A stretch of 64,000 nt of DNA from positions 234,178 to 298,177 of the forward strand of contig QRDG01000030.1 of assembly GCA_012064385.1 (NCBI GenBank), written 5' to 3'. Positions 1-11,304 of the stretch are shown in pieces. The translations under genes were made by a program, and so were the position numbers. The notes beneath the pieces are model-generated. The model searched no databases. It was not told the DNA's origin and worked only from the letters and a program-made list of their open reading frames with translations. Source of the stretch: Puccinellia tenuiflora. Its lineage: Eukaryota; Streptophyta; Magnoliopsida; Poales; Poaceae. The stretch's first letter is position 1. Every line of letters starts with the position of its first letter.

Positions 1-2911
1 TAAGTTATTATTAAAGTAATCTATCTTACTAGTCAAATTATAATCATTTGGTGTAAGTTGTCTATGATCTTGTTAGCCAGCATCATCACCAAGTCGTCCA
101 TAACCGCGGACACGGCTTTTCGAAAAGATTTAACCCTGCAGGGGTGCACAAATGTAACCACACGCACTTCAACCCTTTGCGCCATGCAATTAGCACACTT
201 CCGGGGTATGCTGGCAGGGTGTCCGACGCTACACTTTCCTTCACTACCACACAAGTCCAGGGAACCACCTAGCTAAGTCTGACCCACCTTGAAAGTCCGG
301 CCGAAGCTCCGAGGTGGACTCAGCCGATGCGTGAACGGCTTCGGGAGGGAACACTCATACGATTGCCCCTCCTTCCACATGCGATTAACGCCCATTCCGC
401 AACCCTACCGTAAGTAACCATCATCGTATCGGAGGCGTCCCATCCGTGTACCTGCAACAATATAAAGCGCCGCGCAAATGGAAACACCCGAACTACTTGT
501 GGCGCCCTGGACAAGGCTGCAGATCCGGGTACTAGGTCGAGGGGAGTCCCATTTCCTCCCACATGTGGGTAGTGCGCTCAGTCTTGGATCAGAGGACAAG
601 AACTCGGGTCCTAGTCGACATTAGCAGAACAAATCACCACGATTGGCCTTCCGCCGGTGCCTTATCTTTATTAATTATATCCCATCGCCAAACATTATAG
701 ATTATCATGTGAATTAACCCAACTATCAAATTATAACAAGACTAGAACATGACTCGAGCAAAACAAGGCTAAGCATGCACTACGACTCGCAAGGCCAACA
801 AGATAAACAAGCAACAGGGTAATAGGATGTGGGGGCGTGGCTATATCATGGCTGCAAGGTAAACATGCAAATAGGATCGAGACACAAGCATCGCAATATA
901 AGGCTAGCAAGGAACAAAAGATAGGACGAGTGAGAGACAGAAAAACAACAAAGATAGCAAGGGAGTATCACTTGCCTGCAATCCGGTAGAGGTAGCAGAA
1001 CTTGTCGTTGCTCACATCAACTCAACGTCCTATTCCCGAAGAAGCAACAAACACTGAAATCGAAGAGATGCATTTTACTACTACGGCAGAAGAACCGGCA
1101 TGCTTATGGGATGCATGACATGGCAAATATGAGAGGGATGCAACTTAAGCAAAATTAAACGGAACCGAGATTCCGACAATTAAGTATATGGTTCAAGTTA
1201 TTTTTGTAACCATCAAATTTAAATGTTATTAGCAAGTCTAAACAATGCATGGGTGAGCTACTCAAAATTAAATGGAACCGGGTCAACAATTAAATTACAA
1301 CCCACATATTCCATATTTAATTATTTAGGTGATAAACAAAACACAACTAACATGCAAGCTACATGATGCAAACATGAGCATTGATGGCATATTCAAATTC
1401 CTTACATTTTTCTGATCAAAATTCATATAATATATTTTGCAATTGGAGTTATAGATCCAAAGATATGATATAAAACATAATTTGCAAAAAGAAAATAAAA
1501 GGGCGGGCATTGCAGCCCGGGGGAGTTGAACTCGGGTCTGCTGGGCTGAGGGGAAGAGAGCTAGCCACTGGGCTACACTCCGGTTGGTGCTAGGATTCAG
1601 AACACGCAGAACTTGAAGCCACTCAAGGAGGTTAACTGAATTTTTGACAGAAAAGCTTCAGACTTTCAGACTTGAGGTGCGATGGCGACGAGACGATCTG
1701 CAGCAGCTGCTGCCGGTTCGCGAACTCGAGATGCAGGGTGCATCTGGGTGGTGTGCTGGTCGTTGCCGGTGGTGCTGGTGTGTGTGTGCTTCGGATGGAG
1801 GAGGGTGTGGGTGCTACAGAAGAGGCGACCATGGCAGACGGCGTCGGGCGCGAGAAGATCGACGAGGGGATGATGCAAAGGAGTCACGGAAGAGAGGGAA
1901 AACAGGAGCGTCACCTAGGGGAGGTCGAGGGCGAGATCTAGAGGCAGGAGCAGGACGGAGGGGAAGAAGAACTCGGCGTCCATGGCGGCGTGCGGCAGCC
2001 TGACGTAGCTGACGAGGGGAAGAAGATCCTGGCGTTGATCCCGTGCGGCTCCAGCTCCGGCTGCTTCAGAAATTCGGAAGAGGACACCGTCTTGGTTTGA
2101 TTCCCGGCCACGGTCCTCCTTCGCGGCGACCACGAGGACGGCTTCGTGGAGCTTCATGTGCAAGCCATGGTGGCTCTCGGTGGTGAAGAAGAAAGAAAGG
2201 GGGAAGAAGAAGAGAGTGGCGGCGGCAGGAGGGGAAAAGGGCTAGGGTTGTAGAGGGAGGAGCCGGTGCTGGATTTTTATAGGAGGCAAGGAGCAGGTGG
2301 GGTGGCGTGGCATGGAGACGGCACCATGCGTGCTTCCGCCCCTGCTCCCTGACGGCAGAGAAACGAGAGAAGGGGTTGTTGGGCCAGAGAGAAGGAGAAA
2401 AAAAAACAAGAGATGGGCCAGAAGATGATGAAGGCTGAAAGGAAGGCCGGGCTCAAAAGGTTGCCCTGGCCTGCTACGAATTTTCTGGATTTTTCCCAAT
2501 TCGAAATTTAGGAAAAGGGGAAGAAAAGATAAGGAAAGGATAGAAAGATTTAGGGAAGAAAGGAAGAAAAGAAAAGAGAGAAAAGAAAAACAAAAGGAGA
2601 GATGTGAAAGAAAAAAAGAGAGAAAAGAAAATAGAGAGAAGTTTGCAAACAATTCCAAAATATTATTTTAATTAAGAATATTTTATAAATACTCCCAAAT
2701 AATATTTTGAGAATTATTTTGAAAATCAAAAAGAGAGAGGGGTGGATTTATTAAACCATAGGATTAATTTGCAAATACAAAAATTGTTTTGTTAAGATAA
2801 TATTTTGATTTTTCTTTTGCAAAAATATGCAAGGTGATTGAATGATGATGTCATGATTATGCAAAAAAGAAAAACAAGAAAATCTAAATTGGGGAAAACC
2901 CGGGGCATTAC
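1..2911 (-). mobile_element. Gypsy-type long LTR, partial (truncated by window edge)
   Basis: Read on the minus strand, this block begins TGTAATGCCCCGGG at 2911 and runs left past the window start. It has the texture of a long grass Gypsy LTR: AT-rich start, a purine/pyrimidine-skewed stretch around 2500-2660, GC-rich middle, and a conserved-looking tail (1-600). No gag or pol reading frame is present, and the ORFs here look like chance frames. The outer LTR end and target duplication are not visible, so it is unknown whether this is a solo LTR or part of a full element. Architecture resembles the solo LTR at 55078-59450, but the first bases differ, so I infer a related family rather than the same one. 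Confidence 0.6.
1508..1583 (-). other. tRNA-like sequence (A-box and B-box resemblance)
   Basis: On the minus strand there is an A-box-like TAGCCCAGTGGCTAG (about 1561-1575), followed after a tRNA-like distance by a B-box-like GAGTTCAACTC (1523-1533) flanked by CCCG/CGGG arms. The acceptor stem does not close and no anticodon loop is convincing, so this is not a tRNA gene. It may be a tRNA-derived relic or Pol III-like motif inside the LTR. Confidence 0.3.
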
Positions 2912-3779
2912 AATATACTACAAACTTTATTTGCAATAGTTTCTAATTATCCCATAATTATTGAAACCACTGTTTCACATAACTCATATGTGAAATGCAA
3001 ATCATTAAATAGACCCTTATTTAAAACAGAGTGTTTATCAAATAAATCTAAATGCTACAAATAAACCCTAATAAGAAAAACCCCTTTTATTTTATCATAC
3101 CACACAATATCAAATAGTGTGTGATTACAATATCTTAGGACATATCAAACGCCTTTGAAATATTCTATACATTGTAATTTTGTGATAACACTTCTCACAA
3201 GTCCACATACTAACATATAACTCAAAATTTTTGTCTCTTTTGATCAAATCATAAAGACTCAATTTTCTTGTTAACTTAATATCCTAAACTCCAGAAATTT
3301 ATTTGATCTCATCAAATATCATAACTCGAATAAATACACCTATTTAATCATTTCATTTATGATGGAGTACACAAAATAATGACACTTAACATTTGCTGAA
3401 AATACAACCAACACTTGTGTTTATTTTCGGCAAATCTTTGCACTCTTCAAAAAAGGGTGGCATTTTAGTCATACTCCTTACAATAAGGCGCATTGATAAA
3501 ACATCAAAATGTTTATTCAATATTTAGCACGACTAAAACAATTTTCATTATTAAGTTTTGGATATTTTAGTATGTCACATATTTTTATAAATGTTTAACT
3601 AATTTATCATCTAGATTATAATAAGAATAATACACTTATAATCGAAAACTTGTGATTTCCAAAAGGATCACTCATGAAAATAGAACAACCATTGTCTTTA
3701 TCATGAATAACCGTCTCACATAAGCAAGACACACTAATTAAAATCACACTTAATTCGATTACAAAACTTATTCAAATCC
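2912..3779. other. AT-rich stretch without a recognisable gene
   Basis: About 0.87 kb of AT-rich sequence between the Gypsy LTR end and the Copia gag remnant. No coding frame, terminal repeat or RNA gene was recognised on either strand. It is probably decayed interior of the flanking Copia element, but I cannot show this. Confidence 0.4.
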
Positions 3780-4600
3780 TCTAATCCAAATGATAAATGT
3801 AGAGACAGATCGTTGCCAGCATCAACTCCTTGATTGCCACTATTCTGCAACGTCTTCCCATATCCTTTATGCAAATCTCAAGCAGCAGGTTCTGTTTTCA
3901 TAAAACAGAATGAGTATCAAATACTTATCGAAACTGCCACAATTGCAATTTGGACTTAAACACTTATAACATGTATATCAATATATACTTTCTGCATTGT
4001 CAACTTCTCTTGCTATGGGTTCCACTTTGACATGACGCAGCCGAGACACAAACTCATAGAAAGTGATCAAATCCCTTCCCATGACATAGTCTCCGACATA
4101 ATTCTTGAAGCTGGGGAGAAGCTAGCGTATCACCCCATCTATCGCGAAACCGTCATTCATCTCGTGGTTCCAAACAAGCACTAGACGATGATGTATCTCA
4201 TGCATTATCCTCAGGTGTTGTTCCAAGCAAATATTCTCTTCCATCTTGAGTGAAAGAAACCGTTCAGACATTCGAACCTTGCAATTCTAACTTGTGCCGA
4301 AAAACCTATTTTTCAGCTCATCAACAATCTCCATTGCAGTCAAGTTCTTGAATTGTCTACTTAGGTCAGAATTCATGAAGGTGCACATCATCCACTTGAC
4401 GTTTAAGTAGGTGGTTCAAAACCACTCCATGTACTCTTCATAGCTTGCAGAAATATTCGGGTATATCTCCTATTGGTTCTTCTAGCACGTTGATCAAGTC
4501 ATTGGCGTGTAGGACTTTCACAAAACAGGTACCACTTGTTACAGTTTGACCCATCTAGACGCAGTTTTTCAGCAACGAACAGACTACCGTAGTCAACCAT
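3780..4600 (-). pseudogene. Degenerate Copia (BARE-1/Angela type) gag remnant
   Basis: Minus-strand translation from the ATG at 4600 gives a start resembling the gag N-terminus of Triticeae Copia elements (a MVDYGSLFVAEKLRLDGSN-like run, then KWYL). Further left, in other frames, come pieces such as VDELKNRFF, a SLKMEEN-like stretch and a SPQLQELCR-like stretch. Several stops and frame changes interrupt it, so no gag protein can be made. It lies downstream of the primer-binding site at 5831-5843 in the correct order for a minus-strand element (LTR, PBS, leader, gag). No protease, integrase or reverse transcriptase is recognisable further left, so the element is truncated. The left limit is approximate. 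Confidence 0.55.
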
Positions 4601-5830
4601 GATCTACAAGGATTTTTGCAAAGACATCTGGACTTTTGTTTATGAAAATTTTAGTTCATCTTAATGAACTCCCACTAAACTCAACATCTCTCTGGTTGTT
4701 TAGTGACACACGATCCAAATCCACTACACCACAACCGATCATCACGTGAGATGATGTAGCTTCAATGGTGAACATCACCATGTTGATCATATCATCCATA
4801 TGACTCGTGTTTAGCCTTTCGGCTCTTGTGTTCCGAGGCCATGTCTGTACATGCTAGGCTCGTCAAGGAAACCGTAGTATTTTCGCATGTGTAAATCTGG
4901 CTTACACCCGTTGTATGTGAATGTAGAATCTATCACGCCCGATCATCACGTGGTGCTTCGAAATGAAGATCTTTGGCAACGGTGCATACTAGGGAAGAAC
5001 ACATCTTGATATTAACGTGAGAGATCACCTTATCATGCTACCGTCGCGATCACATCTAAGCATAACAATAAGGTGCATAAAAGGATTAACATCACATGCA
5101 ATTTATAATTGTGATATGATATGGCCTTTCTTCTTATGCTTTTGATCTCCATCTCCAAAGCACCGGCATGATCTCCATCTCCGGCATGATCTCCATCATC
5201 GTGGTGCCATCACCATGGTTGTCTACCAACTATTGCAACTACAACTAATGCTACTCTTAGCAATAAAGTAAAGCAATTACATGGTGATTCAATGACACGC
5301 AGGTCACATAAAATAAAAGACAACCATATGGCTCCTGCCGGTTGCCGTACTCATCGACATGCAAGTCGTGAAAGATTACAAACATGATCATTGCATACAT
5401 TATCACAAATCACATATTGGCCATACCACATCACATGACCCCCTGCAAAAACAAGTTAGACGTCCTCTACTTTGTTTATTGCAATTTTTACGTGGCTTGG
5501 GTCAACGAGATAGAACCGTTCTAATCTACGCAAAACCACAACGGTGATATAGTAGTTGCTTATTTACTCATCCTTTTGAAAGGCCTTCCATTGAAAATTG
5601 CATCCTCACTAAAGCAAGAGAAACAGACACCCGCCAGCCACTTATGCAAAACAAGTTGCATGTCAGTCGTGGAACCGGTCTCTCGTGCGTGGACGAGTAA
5701 GGTTGGTCCGGGCCGCTTCAATCTCACAATACCGCAAAGACGCAAAGTGCACGCGAGAAGGTAGCAACATAAAATATCAATGCCCACAACACTTGTGTTC
5801 TAATCGCACCAACATCTACGAATAGATCTA
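4601..5830 (-). other. Untranslated leader of the minus-strand Copia element
   Basis: About 1.2 kb between the primer-binding site and the gag ATG. The short ORFs here have no recognisable content. A long untranslated leader is normal for BARE-1/WIS/Angela elements, which supports the assignment. Confidence 0.45.
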
Positions 5831-5843
5831 GGCTCTGATACCA
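5831..5843 (-). promoter_or_regulatory. Retrotransposon primer-binding site (initiator tRNA-Met)
   Basis: The minus strand reads TGGTATCAGAGCC, complementary to the 3' end of plant initiator tRNA-Met. It follows the LTR end CCCCATCA with a one-base spacer, the classic arrangement of Copia elements. It fixes the orientation of the element as minus and the inner LTR edge at 5845. Confidence 0.85.
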
Positions 5844-6391
5844 CTGATGGGGTCGCAGCATAGAAAACAAAAAATTTCCTACGCAACAAACGGAAGAAAC
5901 CCCAAGGATCTAGATCTATTAGACGAAGGTAGCGAAGGTGAGATCCAATCTCTTACCCTTGAAGATCGAACAAACGCGTTTTGTCGGTGCAGGGGTTGGC
6001 TAGTCGATCCCCGCAACTAGACTCATCTAGTCGCGAGGAGATGTATTTCCTCGAAGTCCAATTCGATGAAGTGCCGCAAGAGCAGCACCTCCGCGGTATC
6101 CACACGTACGGCTCGATGTAGATCTCCGCCTTCTTGATCCCGCAAGCAAGGTGGAGATGGCTAGATGGATCTCGGCACCACGACGGTTGTGGTGGCGTTG
6201 ATGGTGTAGATCTCCACGAGCATGGCTTCACCAAGCCAAGAAAGAGGAGAGGGAGAGGAGGAGGTGCAACAGCAGCCCTACACTAGGGGTGGTGTGGCTA
6301 GGGCATGGAGGTGGTGGTGGCGGCAGCCCTCCGGGGAGAGAGGTGGCGCCGGCCACTACTAGGGAAAAGGCTATAGGAGACATCCTTATAG

Positions 6392-6729
6392 GAGGCGCAT
6401 ATGGCAATATGCGCCTCTGCTAAATTACCCGAGGCGCACTGTTTGGCCATGCGCCTCCAACTATCAAATAGTTGAGGCGCATACTGGGGCCATGCGCCTC
6501 CCCTATTCCATGTACGGATGAATCTGGCGGCCCCAGGTTATGCGAGGCGCATTTCCACAATATGCGCCTCTAATATCCGAGGCGCATATTATTGAAATGC
6601 GCCTCCCATAACCCTAGTGGGCCCGGGTGGGGGCGGGTGGTGGTCGGTGGTATCTTATCCGAGGCGCATACTGAATATGCGCCTCCAGTATCTCACATAT
6701 CCGAGGCGCATATTGGCAGTATGCGCCTC
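6392..6729. repeat. 5' subterminal hairpin array of the CACTA element
   Basis: Seven units of the form GAGGCGCAT, 7-9 variable bases, ATGCGCCTC occur at 6392, 6431, 6474, 6544, 6579, 6661 and 6704. Each is a short inverted repeat of about 9-bp arms. In En/Spm, subterminal repeats of this kind bind the TNPA protein and overlap the promoter; the same role here is inferred. Confidence 0.9.
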
Positions 6730-7103
6730 GGATAAGTCGCGCCACCTTTTTGCTACCTGTTGGCACATGGAGCCAGCTACCACCCCACTCACTTGTCTCA
6801 CTTATTTCCTTCTCCACCAAACAGATCTGGTCGACCCCCTCCTCCTCCCCACCTCATTTCCCCCATTGATTCACCATAGAAGCTTGCTCAACCTCCATTG
6901 GTTGACACTCATATGTAAGTGAAGTCTCTTGCTCCTCTAGATCTACAACATGTGCCTTTGTTTTCTCGTCCGGATCTCTTGTGCAAGTCGTCGTTAAGTG
7001 GAGGAAGCGTGAAGGCGTTGCTTGCATGTATGCGTGTTGTCGGCCAAACCGACTATATGATTGTGTTGTGGTGCTTCTTCTTGTGCAGGGATTTCATTTG
7101 AGA

Positions 7104-7157
7104 TGCCAATGTTTCGCCGGAAAGTCGATTCATTTCTTTTCCGGCGAATTTCTGGCA
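7104..7157 (+). promoter_or_regulatory. Leader stem-loop upstream of the transposase
   Basis: TTCGCCGGAAA (7113-7123) pairs with TTTCCGGCGAA (7138-7148), an 11-bp perfect stem with a 14-base loop. An outer TGCCA (7104-7108) pairs with TGGCA (7153-7157). A homologous 54-base unit lies before the second gene at 12353-12406, with a compensating base change in the stem. It sits after a TTGTGCAG that could be a splice acceptor and 109 bases before the transposase ATG. Confidence 0.65.
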
Positions 7158-7265
7158 CTCGCGGATGTCCTCTTTTTAGGGGAGGTCATGCCGAATTTTT
7201 CCGGCGATCCACGTCCATATATGCTCTAATTACCCTCTTGCTCTTCGTACCGTGTGCAGGCGACC

Positions 7266-10200
7266 ATGGTCCGACCACTGATCAGCAAAGAGCTCGTGGA
7301 TAGGTGGATGAGATGCGCGAGGGCCGACATGGCACACGCAAACAAGACGGAGATAAGATGTCCGTGTCGCGATTGCAAGCTAAAGTATCTGATACAGCAC
7401 GATTCCGGATTGCTGGAGTCGCACCTCCTCCGACGTAATTTCATGGATGGCTACACTCGGTGGATACGTGATGACGAAGATGATGATGAGGATGTCAATC
7501 ATGGTGGTGATCAAGATGCCGGTCATGATCATGAAGATCAAGATGCCGGTCATGATCATGAAGATCAAGATGCCGGCGGCGGGGCAGGTGATGATGATCA
7601 TGAAGATGATCAGGGTGGAGCCGGGCATGGACACGAAGATGATGAAGGTGGTGATTCGAGCTGGCTGCAAGACCCTCATTATCAAGATCTGCTTCTCAAG
7701 GAGACGAGTAACGCCAGAGCCGCTGCTAGAGAGAGAGCTAAGCTGGAGCAAATGAGAAAAGACGCGGTCGCTCCATTGTTTGAAGGATGCAACGACGGGC
7801 ATACCCGTCTGAAGGTAACGCTCAGGGCTCTAGAGATTAAGGCGAAACACAAAATGACCGACGAATGCTTCGACGAAAACATTGAATTCGTGCATGATCT
7901 TCTTCCCAAGAAGGGCAACACATGTCCGACTAGTATCGCTGAGGCCAAGAAAATCGCGTGCCCTCTCAATCTACCGGTCGAGAAATACCACGTCTGCATA
8001 AATGATTGCATCATCTACCGGGGCGAGGACGCGGAGAAGACCACGTGTCCGGTGTGCAAGACATCTCGATACAAAAGAGGGACCAAGAAAGCTCCTAGAA
8101 AGGTGGTGTGGTACTTTCCCCTAACTTCCCGCCTGCAGCGGTATTTCGCGGACCCTAAGGAAGCACGGCTCATGCGCTGGCACGCGGAAAGAAAGAGGCC
8201 GGAAGACGATGATCCGGATAAGGAGGAGATGCTGAGGCACCCTTCGGATGCTTGCCAGTGGAAGGCGTTGGACCTCCAATATCACAAGCATTTCGGTAAA
8301 GAGTCAAGGAACCTAAGGCTGGGCGTGAGCACCGACGGACTCAATCCGTTCGGAAGCCAGAGCAGCACACACAGCACCTGGCCCGTGTTTGTATGGATCT
8401 ACAACCTCCCACCCTGGCTGTGCATGAAGAAGAAGTACGTAACCATGAGTATGCTGATTCAAGGGCCAAAACAACCCGGTACAGACATCAATCTGTATCT
8501 CACATTGTTGAAAGAGGAGTTGGCCACGTTATGGGAAGAAGGAGCCCGTACGTGGGACGCCTCGAGACAGGACTACTTCAACATGAAAGCGGCGGTGATC
8601 ACGACGGTGCAAGACTATCCCGGTTACGGATACTTCTCGGGGCAGGTGGTCCAAGGATTCTATGGGTGCGTTAGGTGCAAGGACAATACATCGTACACCC
8701 AGCTGCAGAAAGATCTCGGGTCCGGGAAAACCGTGCACCTTTCGGCTCGGAGGTGGCTTCCCATGGATCACCCATGGAGAAATCTATCACATCTGTTCGA
8801 TGGGAAGGTCGAGATCCGAGGAAAACCGGACCAGAAGAGCGGCGCGGTAATCGCCGAGCTGCTGAATAACTGGAAGGAGTGCCCTGCGCCGGGAAAGACC
8901 CAGAAGAAGCCAGAGCCGCTGTTGAAGGTATGGAAGGCGAGGTCTGTCTTCTGGGACTTGCCATACTGGAAGATTCTTCGCGTGCCTCATAGCCTCGATC
9001 TCATGCATATCACGAAGAACGTGGGCGAGAGTCTGCTTGCCACTATCCTTAACACCGACAAGACCAAAGATGGGCCGAAGGCAAGGAACGACTTGAAGCA
9101 TATGGGCATCAGGGTTGAACTTCAACCACCACCTAGCGATGACGAGGAGGAGGAGGAGACGGAGGCGCAGAATAGCCGTCGTCGCCGCAAGGGCAAGAAG
9201 GGCGAGGTCAAGCTAAAGGCCGCGTGCTTCACTCTGAGTAAGAAGGAGGCCATACAGTTTATGAAGTGCCTCCTCGGAGTAAAATTTCCGAACGGCTTCG
9301 CGGGGAAGATAAGCAGATGGCTAGACGAGGCGAAGCAGCGCTTCAGCGGGATGAAGTCTCACGACGTCGCCGTGCTGATGACGCAGGTACTCCCGGTCGC
9401 GATCCGAGGTATAATGGACAAGCACGTCCGTGAAACTCTGTTTGGCCTCTGCAACTTTTTCGACGTCATCTCTCGGAAGTCGATAGGCATTAGGCAGCTC
9501 ACGAGGCTACAGGAGGAGATCGTGGTGATAGTATGCGAGCTCGAGATGTACTTCCCCCCCGCATTCTTCGACGTCATGGTTCATCTGCTTCTCCATGTCG
9601 TGGAGGATATCGTCCAGCTCGGTCCTCCGTTTCTGCGAAGCATGATGCCGTTCGAAAGGCTGAACGGACACATCAAGGGATACGTTAAAAACAGGTCCCG
9701 TCCAGATGGAAGCATAGCAAACGGCTTCCTGGCCGAAGAGTGCATCTCTTTCTGCTCGAACTTTCTACAGTCCGAGACCCCTGTTGGTCTGCCAACCAAC
9801 AAGCACTTCGGGAGGCTCGCTGGATTGGGTCACCACGAGGGTCGACACCCAATGCATGTCGACTTCGAGGGCCGAACAAATGACTTTGAAAGAGCAAACC
9901 TCGTCGCGCTGCAGCACCTGGAGGTGGTCGATCCATACATAAATGAGCACAAAGAGTTTATCAAGAAGATTTACGCCGACCGGGGGCGCCAGGTCCCGAC
10001 GGAGGCCGTTGTTATGAAGGAGCACAACTCCGGTTTCACGAGGTGGTTCAGGAATAGGGTCTTTGCTAATCCGCCGCATGGCGAGTACTCGGAGGAAGAT
10101 AAACTCATATTCGCCTTGGCACAGGGCGCCGTGCACAACCTGATGACCTATCAGGCATACGATATCAACGGATACACGTTCTACACCGAGGACAAGGACA

Positions 10201-10745
10201 ATAACTGCGATTACCAAAACTCAGGGGTAACGGGGATATTCTACACCGGAGACGTCCCGGAAAGATACTACGGAAGGATCGAGGAGATTTGGGAGCTCGA
10301 CTACGTTACGGAAAAGGTGCCGATGTTCCGTGTCAGGTGGGCCAAGAGCGTCGAGAAAGAAGGCCGGTATTTCACCACCATGGTTATACCGCCAAAGTCA
10401 AAGACCACCGGCGCGAACGCACCCGCGAGAAATGAGCCTTGGGTTATGGCTAGCCAAGTCGACCAATGCTGGTTCATCACAGACCCGTCAAAGCCTAGCC
10501 GGGTGGTCGTCAGGAGAGGCAAAAGAAACATCATCGGAATGGATGGAGTCGCCAACGAGCAAGACTTTGACCAGAACGGCGACCCGAAGATGGAAGACGG
10601 ATACGGCAACCAAACACCGTACACCACAACCGCACCTAAGAAAGGAGTGCTCCCGTACAAGAGAAGTAGCGAAGACGTCCCGGACCTAACCTATGCAACC
10701 GCGACAAAGAGGGGCAAGAAGAAGATGGCCGTCAAGAAACGCTAA
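7266..10745 (+). CDS. CACTA transposase, TNP2 (En/Spm) family
   Basis: Uninterrupted frame of 1,159 aa. It catalyses excision and integration of CACTA elements in the nucleus. The N-terminus (residues 1-75) matches the plant transposase-associated domain, with the Cys/His cluster RCPCRDCK. An acidic, His-rich run follows, with a 27-bp repeat encoding DQDAGHDHE units. The TNP2 core follows: a zinc-finger-like CPVC, then STDGLNPFG (Asp357) and DLMHITKNV (Asp578), which I take as candidate catalytic acids. DUF4218-like (about 750-860) and DUF4216-like (about 980-1060) regions follow, and the C-terminus is Lys/Arg-rich. Start: the frame extends four codons upstream to a GTG, but CCATGG at 7266 is the first ATG and follows a splice-acceptor-like GTGTGCAG. 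No inactivating mutation is visible, so it may be functional. Confidence 0.93.
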   Translation: MVRPLISKELVDRWMRCARADMAHANKTEIRCPCRDCKLKYLIQHDSGLLESHLLRRNFMDGYTRWIRDDEDDDEDVNHGGDQDAGHDHEDQDAGHDHEDQDAGGGAGDDDHEDDQGGAGHGHEDDEGGDSSWLQDPHYQDLLLKETSNARAAARERAKLEQMRKDAVAPLFEGCNDGHTRLKVTLRALEIKAKHKMTDECFDENIEFVHDLLPKKGNTCPTSIAEAKKIACPLNLPVEKYHVCINDCIIYRGEDAEKTTCPVCKTSRYKRGTKKAPRKVVWYFPLTSRLQRYFADPKEARLMRWHAERKRPEDDDPDKEEMLRHPSDACQWKALDLQYHKHFGKESRNLRLGVSTDGLNPFGSQSSTHSTWPVFVWIYNLPPWLCMKKKYVTMSMLIQGPKQPGTDINLYLTLLKEELATLWEEGARTWDASRQDYFNMKAAVITTVQDYPGYGYFSGQVVQGFYGCVRCKDNTSYTQLQKDLGSGKTVHLSARRWLPMDHPWRNLSHLFDGKVEIRGKPDQKSGAVIAELLNNWKECPAPGKTQKKPEPLLKVWKARSVFWDLPYWKILRVPHSLDLMHITKNVGESLLATILNTDKTKDGPKARNDLKHMGIRVELQPPPSDDEEEEETEAQNSRRRRKGKKGEVKLKAACFTLSKKEAIQFMKCLLGVKFPNGFAGKISRWLDEAKQRFSGMKSHDVAVLMTQVLPVAIRGIMDKHVRETLFGLCNFFDVISRKSIGIRQLTRLQEEIVVIVCELEMYFPPAFFDVMVHLLLHVVEDIVQLGPPFLRSMMPFERLNGHIKGYVKNRSRPDGSIANGFLAEECISFCSNFLQSETPVGLPTNKHFGRLAGLGHHEGRHPMHVDFEGRTNDFERANLVALQHLEVVDPYINEHKEFIKKIYADRGRQVPTEAVVMKEHNSGFTRWFRNRVFANPPHGEYSEEDKLIFALAQGAVHNLMTYQAYDINGYTFYTEDKDNNCDYQNSGVTGIFYTGDVPERYYGRIEEIWELDYVTEKVPMFRVRWAKSVEKEGRYFTTMVIPPKSKTTGANAPARNEPWVMASQVDQCWFITDPSKPSRVVVRRGKRNIIGMDGVANEQDFDQNGDPKMEDGYGNQTPYTTTAPKKGVLPYKRSSEDVPDLTYATATKRGKKKMAVKKR

Positions 10746-10862
10746 CGCGCTAGTTCCGACCATATTGTCAAGATCGAACCATTCATAAGTGTCACTTTTT
10801 GTATGTTATAATATTGCATTGAATATTATGTATCGAGATACACATTCATAATTGTCACTTGC

Positions 10863-11030
10863 ATTGTATTGTTTTGACAATATTTGAATATTTAAAATAT
10901 ATTTAGTATATTTTATAGTCTATATTTGTTTGGACAAAGTTTTTACATTGTATTGTTTTGACAATATTTGAATATTTAAAATATATTCAGTATATTTTAT
11001 AGTCTATATTTGTTTGGACAAAGTTTTTAC
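10863..11030. repeat. 84-bp tandem duplication downstream of the transposase
   Basis: Two adjacent copies of an 84-bp AT-rich unit (10863-10946 and 10947-11030) differ at one base (TTTAG versus TTCAG). It lies in the presumed 3' untranslated region or just beyond. The near-identity means the duplication is recent. Confidence 0.9.
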
Positions 11031-11060
11031 ACTAAATCTGGCATTTAAAAAAAAAAAAAT

Positions 11061-11132
11061 TGGGCCTACCAGGAGTCGAACCTGGGTGGCCAGGGGTGCA
11101 TAGGACGCTAACCAGTGAGCTACTGAGTGTTT
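11061..11132 (-). other. tRNA-like sequence inside the CACTA element
   Basis: On the minus strand, an A-box-like TAGCTCACTGGTTAGCG is followed by a T-arm CCAGG-TTCGACT-CCTGG with a perfect 5-bp stem and B-box GGTTCGACTCC, ending AGGCCCA. The 5' acceptor strand does not pair with the 3' end, so this is a pseudo-tRNA or SINE-head-like segment, not a tRNA gene. It lies just upstream of the internal subterminal repeats. Confidence 0.45.
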
Positions 11133-11178
11133 AGTGATAAGATCTGAACCGCATTTTATTTGAGTAGTAGCCACCACT

Positions 11179-11256
11179 ATGCGAGGCGCATTTATCCAAT
11201 ATGCGCCTCGGGTAATCTTAAGCGAGGCGCATATTGCAAAATGCGCCTCGGCTATT
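11179..11256. repeat. Internal copy of the CACTA subterminal hairpins
   Basis: Two GAGGCGCAT..ATGCGCCTC hairpins of the kind otherwise confined to the element ends occur between the transposase gene and the second gene. They lie where a promoter for the second gene would be expected. With the duplicated leader stem-loop, this suggests that an end-plus-promoter module was copied internally. Confidence 0.85.
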
Positions 11257-11304
11257 CGCTGTACATATTCCCCTTCCTTTTTCCTCTCGATCCATCTGAT
11301 CTCA

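Noticed and set aside
1644..2163. Several ORFs of 60-119 aa in the left Gypsy LTR
   Set aside because: Low-complexity Arg/Gly or Ser/Pro frames on both strands within LTR sequence; no start or splice context.
6392..6729. CRISPR-like array
   Set aside because: Units are palindromic CACTA subterminal repeats with irregular short spacing, in a plant genome, bounded by the transposon ends.
7254..7265. Four-codon upstream extension of the transposase starting at GTG
   Set aside because: Plant nuclear genes start at ATG; these bases look like the end of an intron (GTGTGCAG).
11061..11132. Functional tRNA gene
   Set aside because: The T-arm is good, but the acceptor stem does not pair and no convincing anticodon arm forms.
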